Assembly: GCA_032622095.1 (NCBI GenBank)
Contig: CP136064.1
Coordinates: 175,414,247 to 175,478,246 of the forward strand
Length of the DNA stretch: 64,000 nt
Reading direction: 5' to 3'
From: Siphonodentalium dalli
Taxonomy: Eukaryota; Mollusca; Scaphopoda; Gadilida; Siphonodentaliidae
The notes beneath the pieces were generated by a model. The model saw only the letters and a list, made by a program, of their open reading frames with translations. It did not search any database and was not told the DNA's origin. A program made the translations under genes and the position numbers. Shown piece after piece: positions 11,081 through 23,314 of the stretch. Every line of letters begins with the position of its first letter. Positions within the stretch are counted from its first letter, which is position 1.

Positions 11081-12660
11081 AGCTCAACTTTACTTTGGAA
11101 AGTTTGAGCTATTGCCATGGCTTTGTCGTCCGTCGTCCTTGTGTGTGTGCGTGATGCGTCAACAATTTCCTTTAGCACGGGCTACAGGTCGTACCTTTGG
11201 TCGGATCATTATGAAATTTGTCATAGCTGTTGACATTGACATGTAAATGGGAACGAGTCATTTTGGGTTCATTCGGGAAAAAAACATGGCCGCCAGTGGC
11301 CATCTTGGATTTCAAAATTCAATTCTTTAGCACAGGCTACAGGCCGTACTGTTTGTCTGATCGTCATGAAATTTGTCATGGATGTTGTTATTGACATGTA
11401 GATGGGAACGAGTAATTTTGGGGTCATTTGGCCCAAAAACATGGCCGCCAGCAGCCATCTTGGATTTTACTCTTTGTATGACTAAATCCTTTAGCACGGG
11501 CTACAGGTCGTACCTTTAGCCTGATCATCATAAAATTTTCACAGCTATGTGAAATTGGAATATAGATGGGAACGAGTCATTTTGGGGTCATTCGGACAAA
11601 AAACATGGCTGCCAGCGGCCATCTTGGATTTCAAAATTCAATCTATTATCACGGGCTACAGGTCGTACTGTTTGTCTGATCATCATGAAATTTGTCATGG
11701 ATGTTAATATTGACATGTAGATAGGAACGAGTAAAAAACATGGTCGCCGACAGCCATCTTGGATTTTACTATTTGCATGACTAAAGCTATCAAATGCTTT
11801 TGAATTTAATTGGAAAACATAGCCGCCAGCCACCATCTTAGATTTTACTTTTATATATATATATCTCTTCATGTTGATAAACTAGTATTAGACATTCAAC
11901 TTTCCACATTCCTAATCGCTCCATTGACTGTATAATACATTAATTTATTCTCTTTCCAAGTTGAGCTACAGTGTGATTGACACTTTCATTTTAATTTCTT
12001 TAACAAAGCGGCTTCGGCTTGCCACGTTTTCGGGGGACACTGTGGTAGTCCGACCTTTTATTCAACTTAGAATATGACCGCATTTTGGCATTTAAATTTA
12101 GGGGTATATATTTTTCAGATTTTTTTCAAATGTAAGCTCCAAGTATTATTAGCTTTGCAAACTTTGTAAAGTATGAGCTATTGCCATGGCTTGGTATCCG
12201 TCGGCCGTGTGTGCATGTGTGTGTGCGTGACTCGTCAACAATTTCCTTTAGCACGGGCTACAGGTCGTACCTTTGGTCGGATCATTATGAAATTTATCAT
12301 GGCTGTTGACATTGACATCTAGATGGGAAACGAGTCATTTTGGGGTCATTCGGCAAAAAATTATGGCCACCAGCGGCCATCTTTGATTTAAAAATTCAAT
12401 CCATTAGCACAGGCTACAGGTCGAATTGTTCGTCTGATCATTATGAGATTTGTCATGGCTGTTAATATTGACATGTAAATGGGAACGAGTCTTTTTGGGG
12501 TCATTCGGCAACAAAACATTGCTGCCAGCGGCCATATTGGATTTTACTCTTTGCATAACTAGGCCTTTCAACTTTCCACATTCCTAATCACTCCATTGAC
12601 TGTAACACATGAAATTATTCCCTTTACAAATTGAGCTACAGTGTCATTGACACTTTCATT
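11080..12660. repeat. Two more AGCTCAAC-type elements with ~160-bp monomers
   Basis: One copy covers about 11080-11990 (roughly four monomers). A second covers about 12150-12660 (two monomers). Both start AGC..TTTAC/AAACTTTG..GAGCTATTGCCATGGCTT and end AGTTGAGCTACAGTGT.ATTGACACTTTCATT. Between them (12000-12150) is a fragment of the CCCCCG-hairpin family. Confidence 0.85.
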
Positions 12661-12788
12661 ATATTTTGAGGTAATTCAAAATGTCTATTTAAAAGGGCAT
12701 ATTTTGCCACGCCCTAGCGATGCTCTTATTAAAAAATTGAAGCATTTCCCATAAAAAGCACACTTCTGAGACTGACTCTTAATAACAT

Positions 12789-12898
12789 TCCAAAGATAAG
12801 GTTTTAATCAAATTTAAAAATCGGTATCCTAATATTATATAAAGAATCTTTAAATTAGGATACCAATCTATAAATTTGATTAAAACCTTATGTTTGGG
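12789..12898. repeat. Inverted repeat, ~44-bp arms
   Basis: AAGGTTTTAATCAAATTTA..AATCGGTATCCTAAT pairs with ATTAGGATACCAAT..TAAATTTGATTAAAACCTT across a spacer of about 20 bp. A transcript of either strand would fold into a strong hairpin. It lies inside intron 1 of the HECT-like gene. Confidence 0.85.
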
Positions 12899-13024
12899 AC
12901 TTTTTTTCCAGTAACTGTGATTCGGCGTCTTCGATAACCTAGGCCCTGATGGCCTGTAGTGCACTGTACACCTCTCTGAGACCCAGCCATTTCACTTTCA
13001 TTTCAATCATGTTTTCCAATTTGT

Positions 13025-13460
13025 ATGCGCCCTTTTGAAAAAAAGGTCGTATTATGGAAATGGGTTGTCCGTCCGTCCGTCGTCTGTCCGTATTTGGTAT
13101 TTTGGTTTTAGATTGAATCGAGTGAACTGAACCAGATTTGGTATGTTAGTTTAGCACACCAAAATACAGATCAAGTTCGAATATGGGTTTCGTCCGACGT
13201 CCGCATGATTTTGACTGAGTTATGCCCCTTTTTTTACTTAAATTTTACCTGATTTGTGGTTTCCAAATGTGGTATGTTAGTTTAATCCGATGATTTTTCT
13301 CAGAGTTATGGGCGTTTCGACTTAGAAAATTAAATTTTTCTTGTTTTTTCTTTGGTTTCCAACTTTCCGGATGATAACTCAAGTTTGGATTGCTTAATTG
13401 GAAATTCTTTTTTTTTGTGGGTCGTTCATATAAAAAAACAGAAGTCCCAAAATATATATC
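13025..13460. repeat. TATACGCCCTTTTGAAAAAAGG family repeat
   Basis: The opening GCGCCCTTTTGAAAAAAAGG, then GTCGTATTATGGAAATGGG and GTCCGTCCGTCG, matches the copy at 17826-18372. The last 130 bp grade into the GGATGATAACTCAAGTTTGGAT superfamily. Confidence 0.75.
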
Positions 13461-13766
13461 AGACTAGCTGGTGGACCCGACTTCGTCGTGGCTGTTCCCC
13501 TCTGCTTTTCGGCGAATTGCGCTATTTAACCTTGAATTGACCATTTTGAAGGTCAAGGTCAGGTCGAGGTCACGATTTGACCCGTCCAAAACACTCCCAG
13601 GACAAAAGTACAAATTCAGCAGTTGCAATATGGCAGCAGCAAAGAATGATGTACAATTGGCAAATGGTGGGGGGCGGTGTGACGTGTAACTACGATTGAA
13701 ACTAGATATACCGTTTGGAGATTATTGAATGAAATCAATCCTGTTATTGTAAACATCGAGTCTATT

Positions 13767-14372
13767 TATACCCCCCGCAACGAAGTTAGGGGGGGTATAC
13801 TGGAGTCGGCTTGTCTGTCTGTCGTCTGTCGTCCGTCCGTGGACACAAATTTGTCCGGAGTTTTTCTCAGTCGTTTTTTTTATCAATTTCCGTGAAACTT
13901 GGCACAGACATCAACCACCATCGGAACCTGTGCACCTGCGATTATGACGTCTGTCGGACTTTATTTGGTGGAGTTATCCCCTCTTTTTCGACTTAGAAAT
14001 TTTTTTGCAACATGCATAATTTTGTCCGAGCTTTTATTCCTACATTTTTCGGTCAATGTTTTTTAATCTTGGCACTGATATTTAGTACCATGGGAACCTG
14101 CGATTATGACGTCTGTCCGACATTTTTTGTATGGAGTTATTCCCCTTTTTCGACTTAGAAATTTTTTCGCAACATGCATAATTTTGTCCAAGCTTTTATT
14201 CCTACATTTTTCGGTCAATAGGTTTAAGATTAGGGTTATGGCTGTACACCTGCAATGGGAACTGTTATTTTATTATTTTAACTAAATGTTTACTGACATG
14301 TGAAACATCTTAGTATTTTAAAAACAGGGGGGTATCCATAGTCCCATTTGGACAGTCACACCTCTAGTTCAT
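13767..14372 (+). repeat. CCCCGCAACGAAGTT dispersed repeat, uninterrupted copy
   Basis: It starts ATACCCCCCGCAACGAAGTT and ends CAGTCACACCTCTAGTT. It contains two tandem GATTATGACGTCTGTC...CGACTTAGAAATTTTTT blocks. This copy is the reference that shows a second copy (44330-44481 and 55841-56297) was split by the first foldback element. A third, truncated copy lies at 20525-20797. Confidence 0.85.
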
Positions 14373-14969
14373 GTTTAGTGGCGCCTTCGCATGTGTGGGT
14401 TAATCGGTCTCTATGTGTGCATTAATTGAAGCTTCACTCGAATTAATAGATTTGTGTTGTGCAATAGATGATAAACTTTTTAATACCAAATTTTCTTGTG
14501 GGCATAGCGTTATCGCTGTAAAAATGCATTTTCTGCAGCTGTTCCACAGCCTTGATTTTGAAATAATTTTCGGCTTTTATGAGGACCGCTTTTATATTGA
14601 TCGGTATATAGGCAGACCCTTAGCACCTGTCAATATATTTGGGCTGAATTCATCTGATGCGGTGTGATTCCTCGAAATTAAACAAAACAAGACAAAACCA
14701 TCGTTATTTGGAAATGTAGTTTGGGCTAACATTGACACAAATCCTCCACAAGTTCTAGGCTGGCACACACAGCAGTCGTTTTTCGGTAGTTAATTAAATA
14801 CCCTTTAGGTAAAATGTTAAATTTTATTTATCTCTTTGGTGAGTCTGTAATGTCAATATTTGTAACTTATATGAGCCACCAATGCTTTTTAAAAGACTGA
14901 TCGGATATCTACCAACCGCGAGTTAAAGTATTGACTTTAAGAAATTTATTTTATCTCTTTCACTTTCAG
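14373..14969. other. End of intron 1, no repeat family recognised
   Basis: The 84-codon frame at 14413 has no recognisable domain. The last bases form the acceptor ttcactttcag (ending 14969). An ATG at 14931 is in frame with the next exon but lies inside the intron, so it is not used as the start here. Confidence 0.5.
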
Positions 14970-16680
14970 ATTGATGAACAAATAGTACAGACCATGTCAG
15001 AAGAAGACTTAAGCTTATTTATTCCAAAATTTGGGGATAGGATAGCTGTTCGTCAATTCTGTGAAACCTCAGTTGCTGCTGAAGATGAAGGACTGAAAAG
15101 CATAGAGCAGCGCTTACAAGATAAAATCGAAAGCAGAAAACTGAAAGCTCCGGAATCGCTCAACAGTAAAAAAAAAATCAAACTTGGCGTATTTGGAAAT
15201 AAAAATGCATCCAAAGAAGAAAGACGCTATGAATTTGGGTGGAAAGTCTATGACAACAAAAAAGATGAGTACATGTATATTCGTGAGAAAGTAGGGGGTG
15301 GAACACGACACTTAAGTGGCAAACCAACTTTAACAGTTACTGAAATGAAAGTCATTGGTACAAAACTATTCTTTCCAGATAATGATCATGATTGTCATGA
15401 ACTTTCTATGAGGGATTTTGCTGGAAGATATTTGCCAGGTGAAAGAACACTGACATGGCTTTATGACGAAACAAAGGTGAAAATGGTGCGGGTTTACTTA
15501 TATTCAAAAGAAATAACAAATAACAATAAGCATTCTTCGGAGGAGGAGGAAAGTTTCAGTGTTTCACCAAAGAAACAAAGTTGTGAAGTGAAGCAATCTG
15601 ATGATAGTGTGTCATCTAAAAGTGTTCATTCAAAGGAACAGTCGTCACCCAAGACAAACTTGAATTCTTCTGCTGATGCCATGTCTGGTTTAAGTGATGA
15701 CTATCTTCCCGACATCGATTCACTCAGTGACTCAAATGATTTCGAAGATCTTTTACAGTTTGCAATCAGGGAATCGTCTCTACCTCTAAATAGTACAGTT
15801 GAATTTGGCAGAAGAGAGGGTGAAAATGACATAGATGAACTTGATGAAACTTTACCAGTGTTGGATTCCCATCGACTTAAAAACAAATTTCCACCAGAGA
15901 TAAGATTGCACAGAGGTCACGTGTTCAACGAACTTAATAATGCTGTGAAAAATGATATTATAAATGCAAATACAAATGATATAGCTGTAACAATGGTTCT
16001 GCCAAATGGAACTGAAGAGAAAGGCCAGGATAATGGAGGTGTTTTAAGAGATGCTCTGACTGAGTATTGGGACACTTTTTACAGCAAAGGGACAAGTGGG
16101 CGATTGTTAAAAGTACCTGTCATTAGACATGATATGAGGCAAGAGTGGCCTCTTGTGGCTGTGATCATGGTAGTTGGATTCAATGTTGTTAAGTATTTCC
16201 CTGTGAGAATTGCTCCAGTATTTCTCCAACATGTTTTGGGAAAGTCAATAAGTGATGAGTGCATCATCAAATGCTACAAAGACTTTATTCCAGAACAAGA
16301 AAAAGAATTAATAACGAACCCAATTGAAGATTACAATGATGAAGACTTTTTGGACTTCCTAAGCAACCATGATGTGAAGTCATTAGTTAATTCTTCCAAC
16401 TGGTCGAAAATTTTAATTGAAATAGCACACAAGGAACTCATACAGGAACCAGCATATGTGGCAGATTGTTGGTCTGTTGTGTTAAACAAATTTGCCAAAC
16501 AGTTACCAAATGACATTGATGATCTCATATCAGGTCTGACTCCAAAGCCAAAGCAAGTACTGGCGCTGTTGGTATTTGACAGTTTAAGTAGTGATGATCA
16601 CAAAGTGGTGGACTATCTGAAAAAATTTGTCAAAAAGAGTGATGGTGAGAGATTGAGGAATTTTTTGAGGTTTTGTACAG
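14970..16680 (+). CDS. HECT-like E3 ligase gene, main exon
   Basis: HECT enzymes take ubiquitin from an E2 onto a cysteine and pass it to substrates. This exon supplies residues 27-596 and one base of codon 597. It runs from a strong acceptor to a donor (GTATGT at 16681), so the last ~26 codons of the 609-codon frame (to 16757) are intron read-through. Order of parts: the end of the N-terminal helical module (to about 66); a lysine-rich linker; a middle domain around FGWKVYDNKKDEYMYIREK and GGGTRHLSGKPTLTV; a serine/acid-rich disordered stretch (about 215-320); and a HECT-type N lobe from about 367 (MVLPNGTEEKGQDNGGVLRD, equivalent to the GxDxGGxxRE region; then VPVIRHDMRQEWP and YFPVRIAPVF). 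The HECT-like part is shorter than the ~350 residues usual for the domain. This architecture is known to me from multi-copy fish and mollusc proteins. Substrates are unknown. Confidence 0.93.
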
Positions 16681-17000
16681 GTATGTTAAAACATATTGCG
16701 CGCTCTTTCATATGTTTCAAACTGATAACTGAATATTCATGTAGTATGATTGTTCCTTGAAGAATTAAATGAACAATATCCATTCCAGAAAAATTTATTC
16801 ACATCAGATTCAGTTTATATATCGTTTCAGAAGATACAAGTTATCACTTTTCTGTCAATTCAATGCAACTAAAATGTATGTGTATTCAAAACATTCAAGT
16901 TGGAATCGTTTTTAAGATTTATTATTATCCAACCCTTGGACAAATTTAAGCTGTCACATGATAATCTGAGAAAAAGTCATATTGGACTCACGAAAGTTTA

Positions 17001-17085
17001 TGATGTCACCAGAGTCCTGATAAAAATGTCATATTGGACTCAATTGAGTCCAGTATGACTTTTTAATCGGGACTCTTTGACATCA
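17001..17085. repeat. Hairpin repeat with GTCATATTGGACTC core
   Basis: TGATGTCA..AGAGTCC.GATAAAAATGTCATATTGGACTCAA pairs with TTGAGTCCAGTATGACTTTTTAATCGGGACTCTTTGACATCA with essentially no loop. It lies in intron 2 of the HECT-like gene. Confidence 0.85.
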
Positions 17086-17309
17086 CGAAGTAACTCTATT
17101 GCCAATGGCAATACATGTACTCGGGTGGATTCAGCAGATATTTCACATCTGCATTGCTTTTTTTTTTACTTCCGTGTTTACTGTTCCAAATCATGCATTC
17201 TGATGATCAAATACAGGCTTTTATAGAGAATCAAGTGCCGACAAATACCAAAAATAACCATAAAAGTTTTATTCCAAAAATTTGGATACAGATGGATAAT
17301 AAAAATGTC

Positions 17310-17475
17310 ATTATACAATGTTGTGTACATGCAGTATGTCTTTTTCTTGTACTCGTCAAAGTTGTGGTGAAAAGTAATATTGGACTAGACACTGCATGTC
17401 TGGTCCAATATGACTTTTCACCACAACCTGGACTCGTACAAGAAAGATACATACTGTACACAATATTGTAGAATA
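17310..17475. repeat. Second hairpin repeat with the same core
   Basis: The arms are about 70 bp: TACAATGTTGTGTACATGCAG, TTTTTCTTGTAC and TTGTGGTGAAAAGTAATATTGGACTAGAC pair with their complements, ending CTGTACACAATATTGTA. The central text GTAATATTGGACT / GGTCCAATATGAC is shared with the hairpin at 17001, so both belong to one small family. The 118-codon frame across it is an artefact of the palindrome. Confidence 0.85.
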
Positions 17476-17825
17476 ACTTTATATTATTTATTAAATTATT
17501 TTGTTTACCATATGATCAAAAGCACTCATTTTCTCAGCAATATCACCTGTTTTATGATATTATCAACATTCAGAAATTCCCAAATATAAGCCCTTATGAC
17601 TATTGGAAGGACCTACTAGTATATATCATTTTTCAGAAAAACTTTAAAATGAAATATATTTTTAAGAATTTTCATAAATCATGGCCACTGCCAGCGTACA
17701 TTTCGTTTCTGGACTTCATGTCATTAGGTACAAATATCTACCAGTACGGTACCTTTTTCCATTTAACTTTATGAAGTCAATTTCACTGTTTAAACGCTGT
17801 TGATTGCAAGAGTTTCCAACTTTTT

Positions 17826-18372
17826 TATACGCCCTTTTGAAGAAAAAAAGGTCGTATTATGGAAATGGGTTGTCCGTCCATCCGTAGGGTCGTCTGTCTG
17901 TCCATCCGTATTTGGTTTCCGAATGATAACTTTAGATTGAATCGAGTGATCTGAACCAAATTTGGTATGTTAGTTTACCATACCAAAACACAGATCAAGT
18001 TCTAATATGGGTTTCGTCCGCATGCTTTTGACAGAGTTATGCCTTTTTTTCGATTTAGATTTTACCTGATTTGCGGATTCCGGATGATAACTTGAGATTG
18101 AATTAAGTGAAATGAACCAAATTCATTATGTTAGTTAACCACCCCAAAATATAGATCAAGTTCGAATATGGGTTTTGTCCGCATGATTTTGACTGAGTTA
18201 TGCCCCTTTTATGACTCAGATTTTACCTGATATGCGGTTTCCAGATGATAACTTTAGATTGAATCAAGTGAACTGAACCAAGTTTCAAACAAATGAATTA
18301 AACCTTGCCCCACTTTGCTTTAGAAAGGGTGTATTGTGCCCACGCCCCGACGGTGTGCTCTTGTTGTTTCAT
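17826..18372. repeat. TATACGCCCTTTTGAAAAAAGG family repeat, fullest copy
   Basis: It starts TTTATACGCCCTTTTGAAGAAA and ends CCCACGCCCCGACGGTGTGCTCTTGTTG. Three internal blocks of about 160-170 bp each carry TTTAGATTGAATC.AGTGA..TGAACCAAATT, GATCAAGTTC.AATATGGGTTT and GAGTTATGCC. Confidence 0.8.
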
Positions 18373-19137
18373 GTTGGAACTTTTATTAGCAACTTTTTTA
18401 TATATCAAATTTTGCCACCCGATCGACAACAAGATATTACCTCAAATTGAGGTGGGGGTCTAATTAATAACTCGGTGGAGTACCAGAATACTGTAAATAA
18501 TTATTGTTTTAACAGTTAATGTCATAAATCATTTGTGTCATCGGGTAAATGAAATTTTATACTAATATGGAAAGAGTTACTAATTTTTTTTTTTTGGGAA
18601 TCAATTCATAAATCAACTTTCGAGATATGCCCTTGGCATACTGTACATGTACATGTATCATGGTCAGAAAACAGGTATCGCCAAAACATCTCCTGGAGGA
18701 TCCATCCTTGATACACATAGATGTACAACATACAGTAGATCACTACATTTAAGAAGATGATAAAATTATTCGCTGATCCTCATGCTATTCATTAGAATAA
18801 TCTATTCTTCTTTTCTGAGGATGTTACAATAATAGGAGCAGACGATAGGCAGAAAATATTTCCTGAGATTTCTCCTTGCATTCCCATGCATTCGTTTGTA
18901 CTAGTAGGGATATTCATAAATAAGTTCCACAAATGGCAATCATGTAACTACTCATCAGCTAGTATCCAGTTAGCAAAGGATTAAATAAAGGGCACCATCT
19001 TGAATATTTTTTATAGCTGTCATTTAAATAGTTGATTAAATTACAACTTCCATGTATGTTGGAGGTTAACACGAGACCAAGAGCAAATAAAAAAAAATGA
19101 AAAAATAAAATAAAATGAAAACACCATCCCACTATTT
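18373..19137. other. Non-coding stretch in intron 2
   Basis: No exon, RNA gene or known repeat was recognised. Confidence 0.4.
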
Positions 19138-19662
19138 TTAGCTCAACTTTACTTTGTAAAGTTTGAGCTATTGCCATGGCTTGGTGTCCGTGTTTACATG
19201 TGTCTGTCAACAATTTCCTTTTTCGCAGGCTACAGGTACTTTTGGTCGGATCATTATGAAATTTGTCATAGCTGTTTACATTGACATCTAGATGGGAACG
19301 AGTCATTTTGGGCTCATTCGGCACTAAAAACATGTCGGCTGGCAGCTGTCTTGGATTTTACTGTTTTCATGATTAAATCCTTTGGCAGCACTACAGTCCA
19401 ATTCTCTCATCCGATCATCACCAAATTTAAATTCATATTAATCTTGATCCACTAGATGGAAGCTATCAAATGTTTTTGAATTTCATTGGAAAACATATAG
19501 CCACCAGCAACCATTTTTTTTTACTTTATATATATTTCTTCATTTTGATAATCTAGTATTACTTTTACCTTTCAACTTTCCGCATTCCTAATTGGTCCAT
19601 TGATTGCAACACATGAAATTATTCCCTTTCCAAGTGAGCTACAGTGTCATTGACACTTTAAT
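19138..19662. repeat. AGCTCAAC-type element, short copy
   Basis: It opens TTAGCTCAACTTTACTTTGT and closes AAGTGAGCTACAGTGTCATTGACACTTT. It holds one full and one degenerate ~160-bp monomer. It is more diverged than the copy at 7148. Confidence 0.8.
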
Positions 19663-20217
19663 TTTCATGTCTGTTACCAGAAACATAGGTCCATTTTATT
19701 TTGGCCTTATGATCACCCCTAAATGACAGTTATTGTTCTCAGTGTTTGATAGAAAAATAAACAGATCCACCGGCAGCGTGCATTTTGGACTCTTGACTAA
19801 ATACTACGACACACTTTACAACCAATATATTTAATATGTTTGTCACCAAACTTCATATGGATCTTCAGAGTGACCTTTGGTGTCTTAAATGTTTTTACTA
19901 TTTCTCATCATTCTATATCAATCCATACATATGTATATAGCTCTGTGTAATATTAACCCCACTCCACCACATTCACCTACTGTCTCATTGACAATTTCTT
20001 AAATTTGTCTTGCTAAATGGCCACATTTGTGGTCAGGAACAGTCAATAATGCAAGAAAATATGAATATTAAAGTTTACAATAATTTGTTTTCCCGGTAAA
20101 TGTATATGTGAGATATGTGGCAACTGTAAGCATGCAGCCATCTTACGATGTGAGAATATACCGAGTACAGTACTGGTATACATGTATATACAAAATGTTT
20201 TTCTCTATTTCTTACAG

Positions 20218-20411
20218 GAGCTGATATCATCATTTGTGACAATATCACAGTCAAATTTGTGCCACCAAAGAGTGATTTTACCCGATCTCCGGTGGCACAC
20301 ACATGTGGGTGTGTGTTGGAAGTTCCTAACAACTATATGTCCGAAGTGGAACTGGCATCTGAATTTGAGGCTATACTGAAATCCAATATATGGTGCATGG
20401 ATTTTATTTGA
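20218..20411 (+). CDS. HECT-like E3 ligase gene, last exon with the catalytic cysteine
   Basis: The acceptor is ctatttcttacag (ending 20217). The first two bases complete codon 597 (glycine), and the frame then stays open for 63 codons to TGA at 20409-20411. The product ends CMDFI. It contains SPVAHTCGCVLEVPNNY, which corresponds to the HECT active-site block (AHTCxxxLxLPxY), so Cys626 is the predicted ubiquitin-accepting residue. This exon is below the size usually reported by ORF callers, and the listed frames over it (20182, 20205, 20075) are all in wrong frames. With it the protein is complete at 660 residues. The first AATAAA downstream is at 20647, inside a dispersed repeat, and is only a possible poly(A) signal. 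Confidence 0.9.
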
Positions 20412-20524
20412 AAGGGTAATTACAGATTTGTGAATTGCATAGTTGTCGGTCGTTGACATAGTTATCTTTCCTTACCAATAGGTATAATCTGCTGTGTGTT
20501 AATGGAATATTGCTTATTATTGTT

Positions 20525-20797
20525 TAGTACCATGTGAACCTGCGTTTATGACGTCTGTCAGAATTTTTTTGGTGGAGTTATCCCCATTTTTCGACTTAGA
20601 AATTTTTTCACAACATGCATAATTTTGTCCCAGCTTTTATGTAGACAATAAATTTAGGATTAGAGTTAGGGGTTAGGGTTAGGGTTACCTGTTGACATAA
20701 TTTCAGTGCCAAATATATGGTAATGGCTACTTCATTCGAATAACATTTAGAATACCGGTGGTATTACTTAGTCCCATCTGGGACAAGCCCATCTCTA
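20525..20797 (+). repeat. Truncated CCCCGCAACGAAGTT-family copy with TTAGGG text
   Basis: It begins TAGTACCATGTGAACCTGCG, ends AGCCCATCTCTAGTT, and includes AGGGGTTAGGGTTAGGGTTA near 20670. It lies just after the last HECT-like exon and may form part of its 3' untranslated region. Confidence 0.75.
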
Positions 20798-22796
20798 GTT
20801 AATACATTTACGTCACATGTGACATCAGCCTGTTTCTCAGCGATCAGCCACTTGGTATTACCATTCATATGTTTCCGAGTTCATATAACACTAGCAAGCT
20901 ACAATGCTACATTTGATTGACATTCAGGACATTTTCGTCATATCTATTTTATACCATGACAACTTACAATTTTAAATGGATGTGACACAGGAATTATTTT
21001 GCTAACTATAATGTGGTTCTACTATGGGTATATACATTTACCACATTACTTTTGAACATTTACGCACACAGTATAATTTTATACCCACGGTAGGAAGCTA
21101 TATACCCACAGTAGGGTGTAAAGATGAAGTTTAAAAAATAGGTGTTATACACACAATAGAATAGGCAATTGTGGTATAAATCAATTTATTGTAGGCTGAC
21201 ATTTCATTTAGTTTGACTCCTCGAATGAGGGATATCAAATAGCTAGAGCACCATAAACCACTATTGTTTTGCCCTGAAGGAAGTTGATGTAAACTATATG
21301 GGTTATCGAATCATCCAATTCAGTTATGATACAAACAGGAACGAGTCCATTCCCATTATATCTAAATGTTTTACTAGTTGATGTGCCCGAACTCGTTAGT
21401 GATAGTCCGATAATCGAAATCGACCATTGGCCGATAATAGCCTATCGGATATTAATGGTACTTCACAGTTGAACATCGACTTTTACCGATTGTCAAAACA
21501 AACAAAAACATTGAAGTATCTAAGCGCTATATGCATGCTTTAAATAAACATATGCAATACAACCGTAGTGTTGAATGTAAAGCGCAGTTGTAACAACCTA
21601 AAAAGAAGTAGTTGGCATCGTCCAAACAGTCTGGTATGATTATATATAAGCATGACAATACACCTGTCCGATATATTCCACGTAATATGAAGTTCAATTA
21701 GTTCAATTGCATGGATATGAAATAGATTCAAAAACTGACCTCTTTACAATGCACTTGTATTTTCCGGTTGAGCACGTGCCATGCTGTGACGTCACATGCT
21801 ATGTCAATAATTTGAAGCACGAACTGAATGAATTAGTAGTCGCGATCAGAAATGTATTCAATAATGACCAACGTGAGGAGGGGCATAATTAGCTTTTTCA
21901 TCTGTCAAGGACAATATGGTCAGAAGTAGTTCCAAATTGCACATGTTTTTGTCGCTTCACGAGTCGCATTGTTATAATGTTGCTCTCATTACAAGGTACG
22001 GTATACGCTATGAAATATGCTTAGCTCAGAGGCCGTCTAGCAAAACAAAATTTGAGTAGGCGGAACTATAAATGCTTCCCAGTTATTAAGAAAGAAAAAA
22101 CTATTGTGGCATTACAGAAACATGCCTATATGACCATATATCAACAAGGTCAAGGATATGATCGCACTTGAAATAGTACCTGCCCATATTGTTCCCGGGA
22201 TCAAACTAGGCCTACACACCAAATTTGAGTCCGATCGGTCTCTGAATATTTGAGTCTACAACACAAACATACAGACAGTATAGTTCCAAAATGTATAATA
22301 TAGATAACCCAATTTACCCACAGAAAACTTGCAAAAACTACAGGATAATATAAGACTACATATATAACATCATCTGGGTATAATGTGTCCCCTATATAAT
22401 CAGATATTTAGGCTCAAATAATACTCGTGGTCTAAACATGCATCAGTAAAGGATAATTCACCTATATAATTATGCGCATTAAATTTAGCAATAATCCCAA
22501 GTTGTGACCAATGCTCATTAATGAAGACTGGCTTATATTACACTCCAGATGTGCCTACTGGTAGGAGCAGATAACCCCATCCACAACTGACAACTCTGCA
22601 GCTCGAAAACAGCTAATTAGTCCTTTACCAGTATATGTACCTGAAAGAATCATTTGACAATAGACCAGAGAGCAGGGTGTTGAAGTCAATTGACTGAATT
22701 TAATGTAGAAGAATCTTGTTTTGAAAATTGTGAACAGAGATCATACTAATCGATATTCTGATGTGAATGTGTATGAGATAATTTTATTAATTTGAA
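20798..22796. other. Single-copy-looking non-coding region
   Basis: No coding exon, RNA gene or repeat family was recognised in 2 kb. A local cluster of TATACCCAC.GTAG words lies at about 21080-21180. Confidence 0.4.
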
Positions 22797-23314
22797 TACC
22801 TTACTTGTATTTAAATTCACGCAGTACTATTTTTCGCTCGGTTTTGACTTCGCGCACTTTAAATTCGAACACCTAGCTGCGCGAATTCAAAACTGACAAA
22901 ATTAATTTTGTAATATTTCTGTGATATTTTCGTATATCTTGGAGCTGATGACAATTTTGATTCTTAGTCATTGGAGATGGTATATGTGTGATATTAAACA
23001 CCATCGTGGCGGATTTGCATCATGTAGATAAACTAGTAACTACATACGTCATAATTTTGTGGCAACCTGGAATATTAGTATTTCTTATATATACAATCTT
23101 TTCAACAATGTCACCATGATTTGTCACTTGAATTGTGAGAAATGGTCTTGATAGCGGTTAACCGAATGTAAATATATGCATATATGTGTATGCGTAATTG
23201 TCTATATATTCAACTTGGGAGTCGTACTAATTTTTCGCTCAGTTTTATATTCAGTCGTACTATTTTTCGTTCAGTTTTGAATAGTCCTGCGCAAATTTAA
23301 ATACGAGTAAGGTA
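22797..23314. mobile_element. MITE-like element with TACCTTACTCGTATTTAAATT ends
   Basis: The left end TACCTTACTTGTATTTAAAT and the right end ATTTAAATACGAGTAAGGTA are inverted complements with one mismatch, 518 bp apart. Each end is followed inward by the same block (GTACTATTTTTCG.TC.GTTTTGA). I could not define a target duplication. Confidence 0.7.

Noticed and set aside
14931-14969. ATG at 14931 as start of the HECT-like protein
   Set aside because: It lies in the polypyrimidine/acceptor region of intron 1. The exon at 6911-6994 joins in phase at 14970 and gives a better N terminus.
16681-16760. C-terminal end of the 609-codon frame
   Set aside because: Follows a consensus GTATGT donor; the true continuation with the AHTC motif is the exon at 20218.
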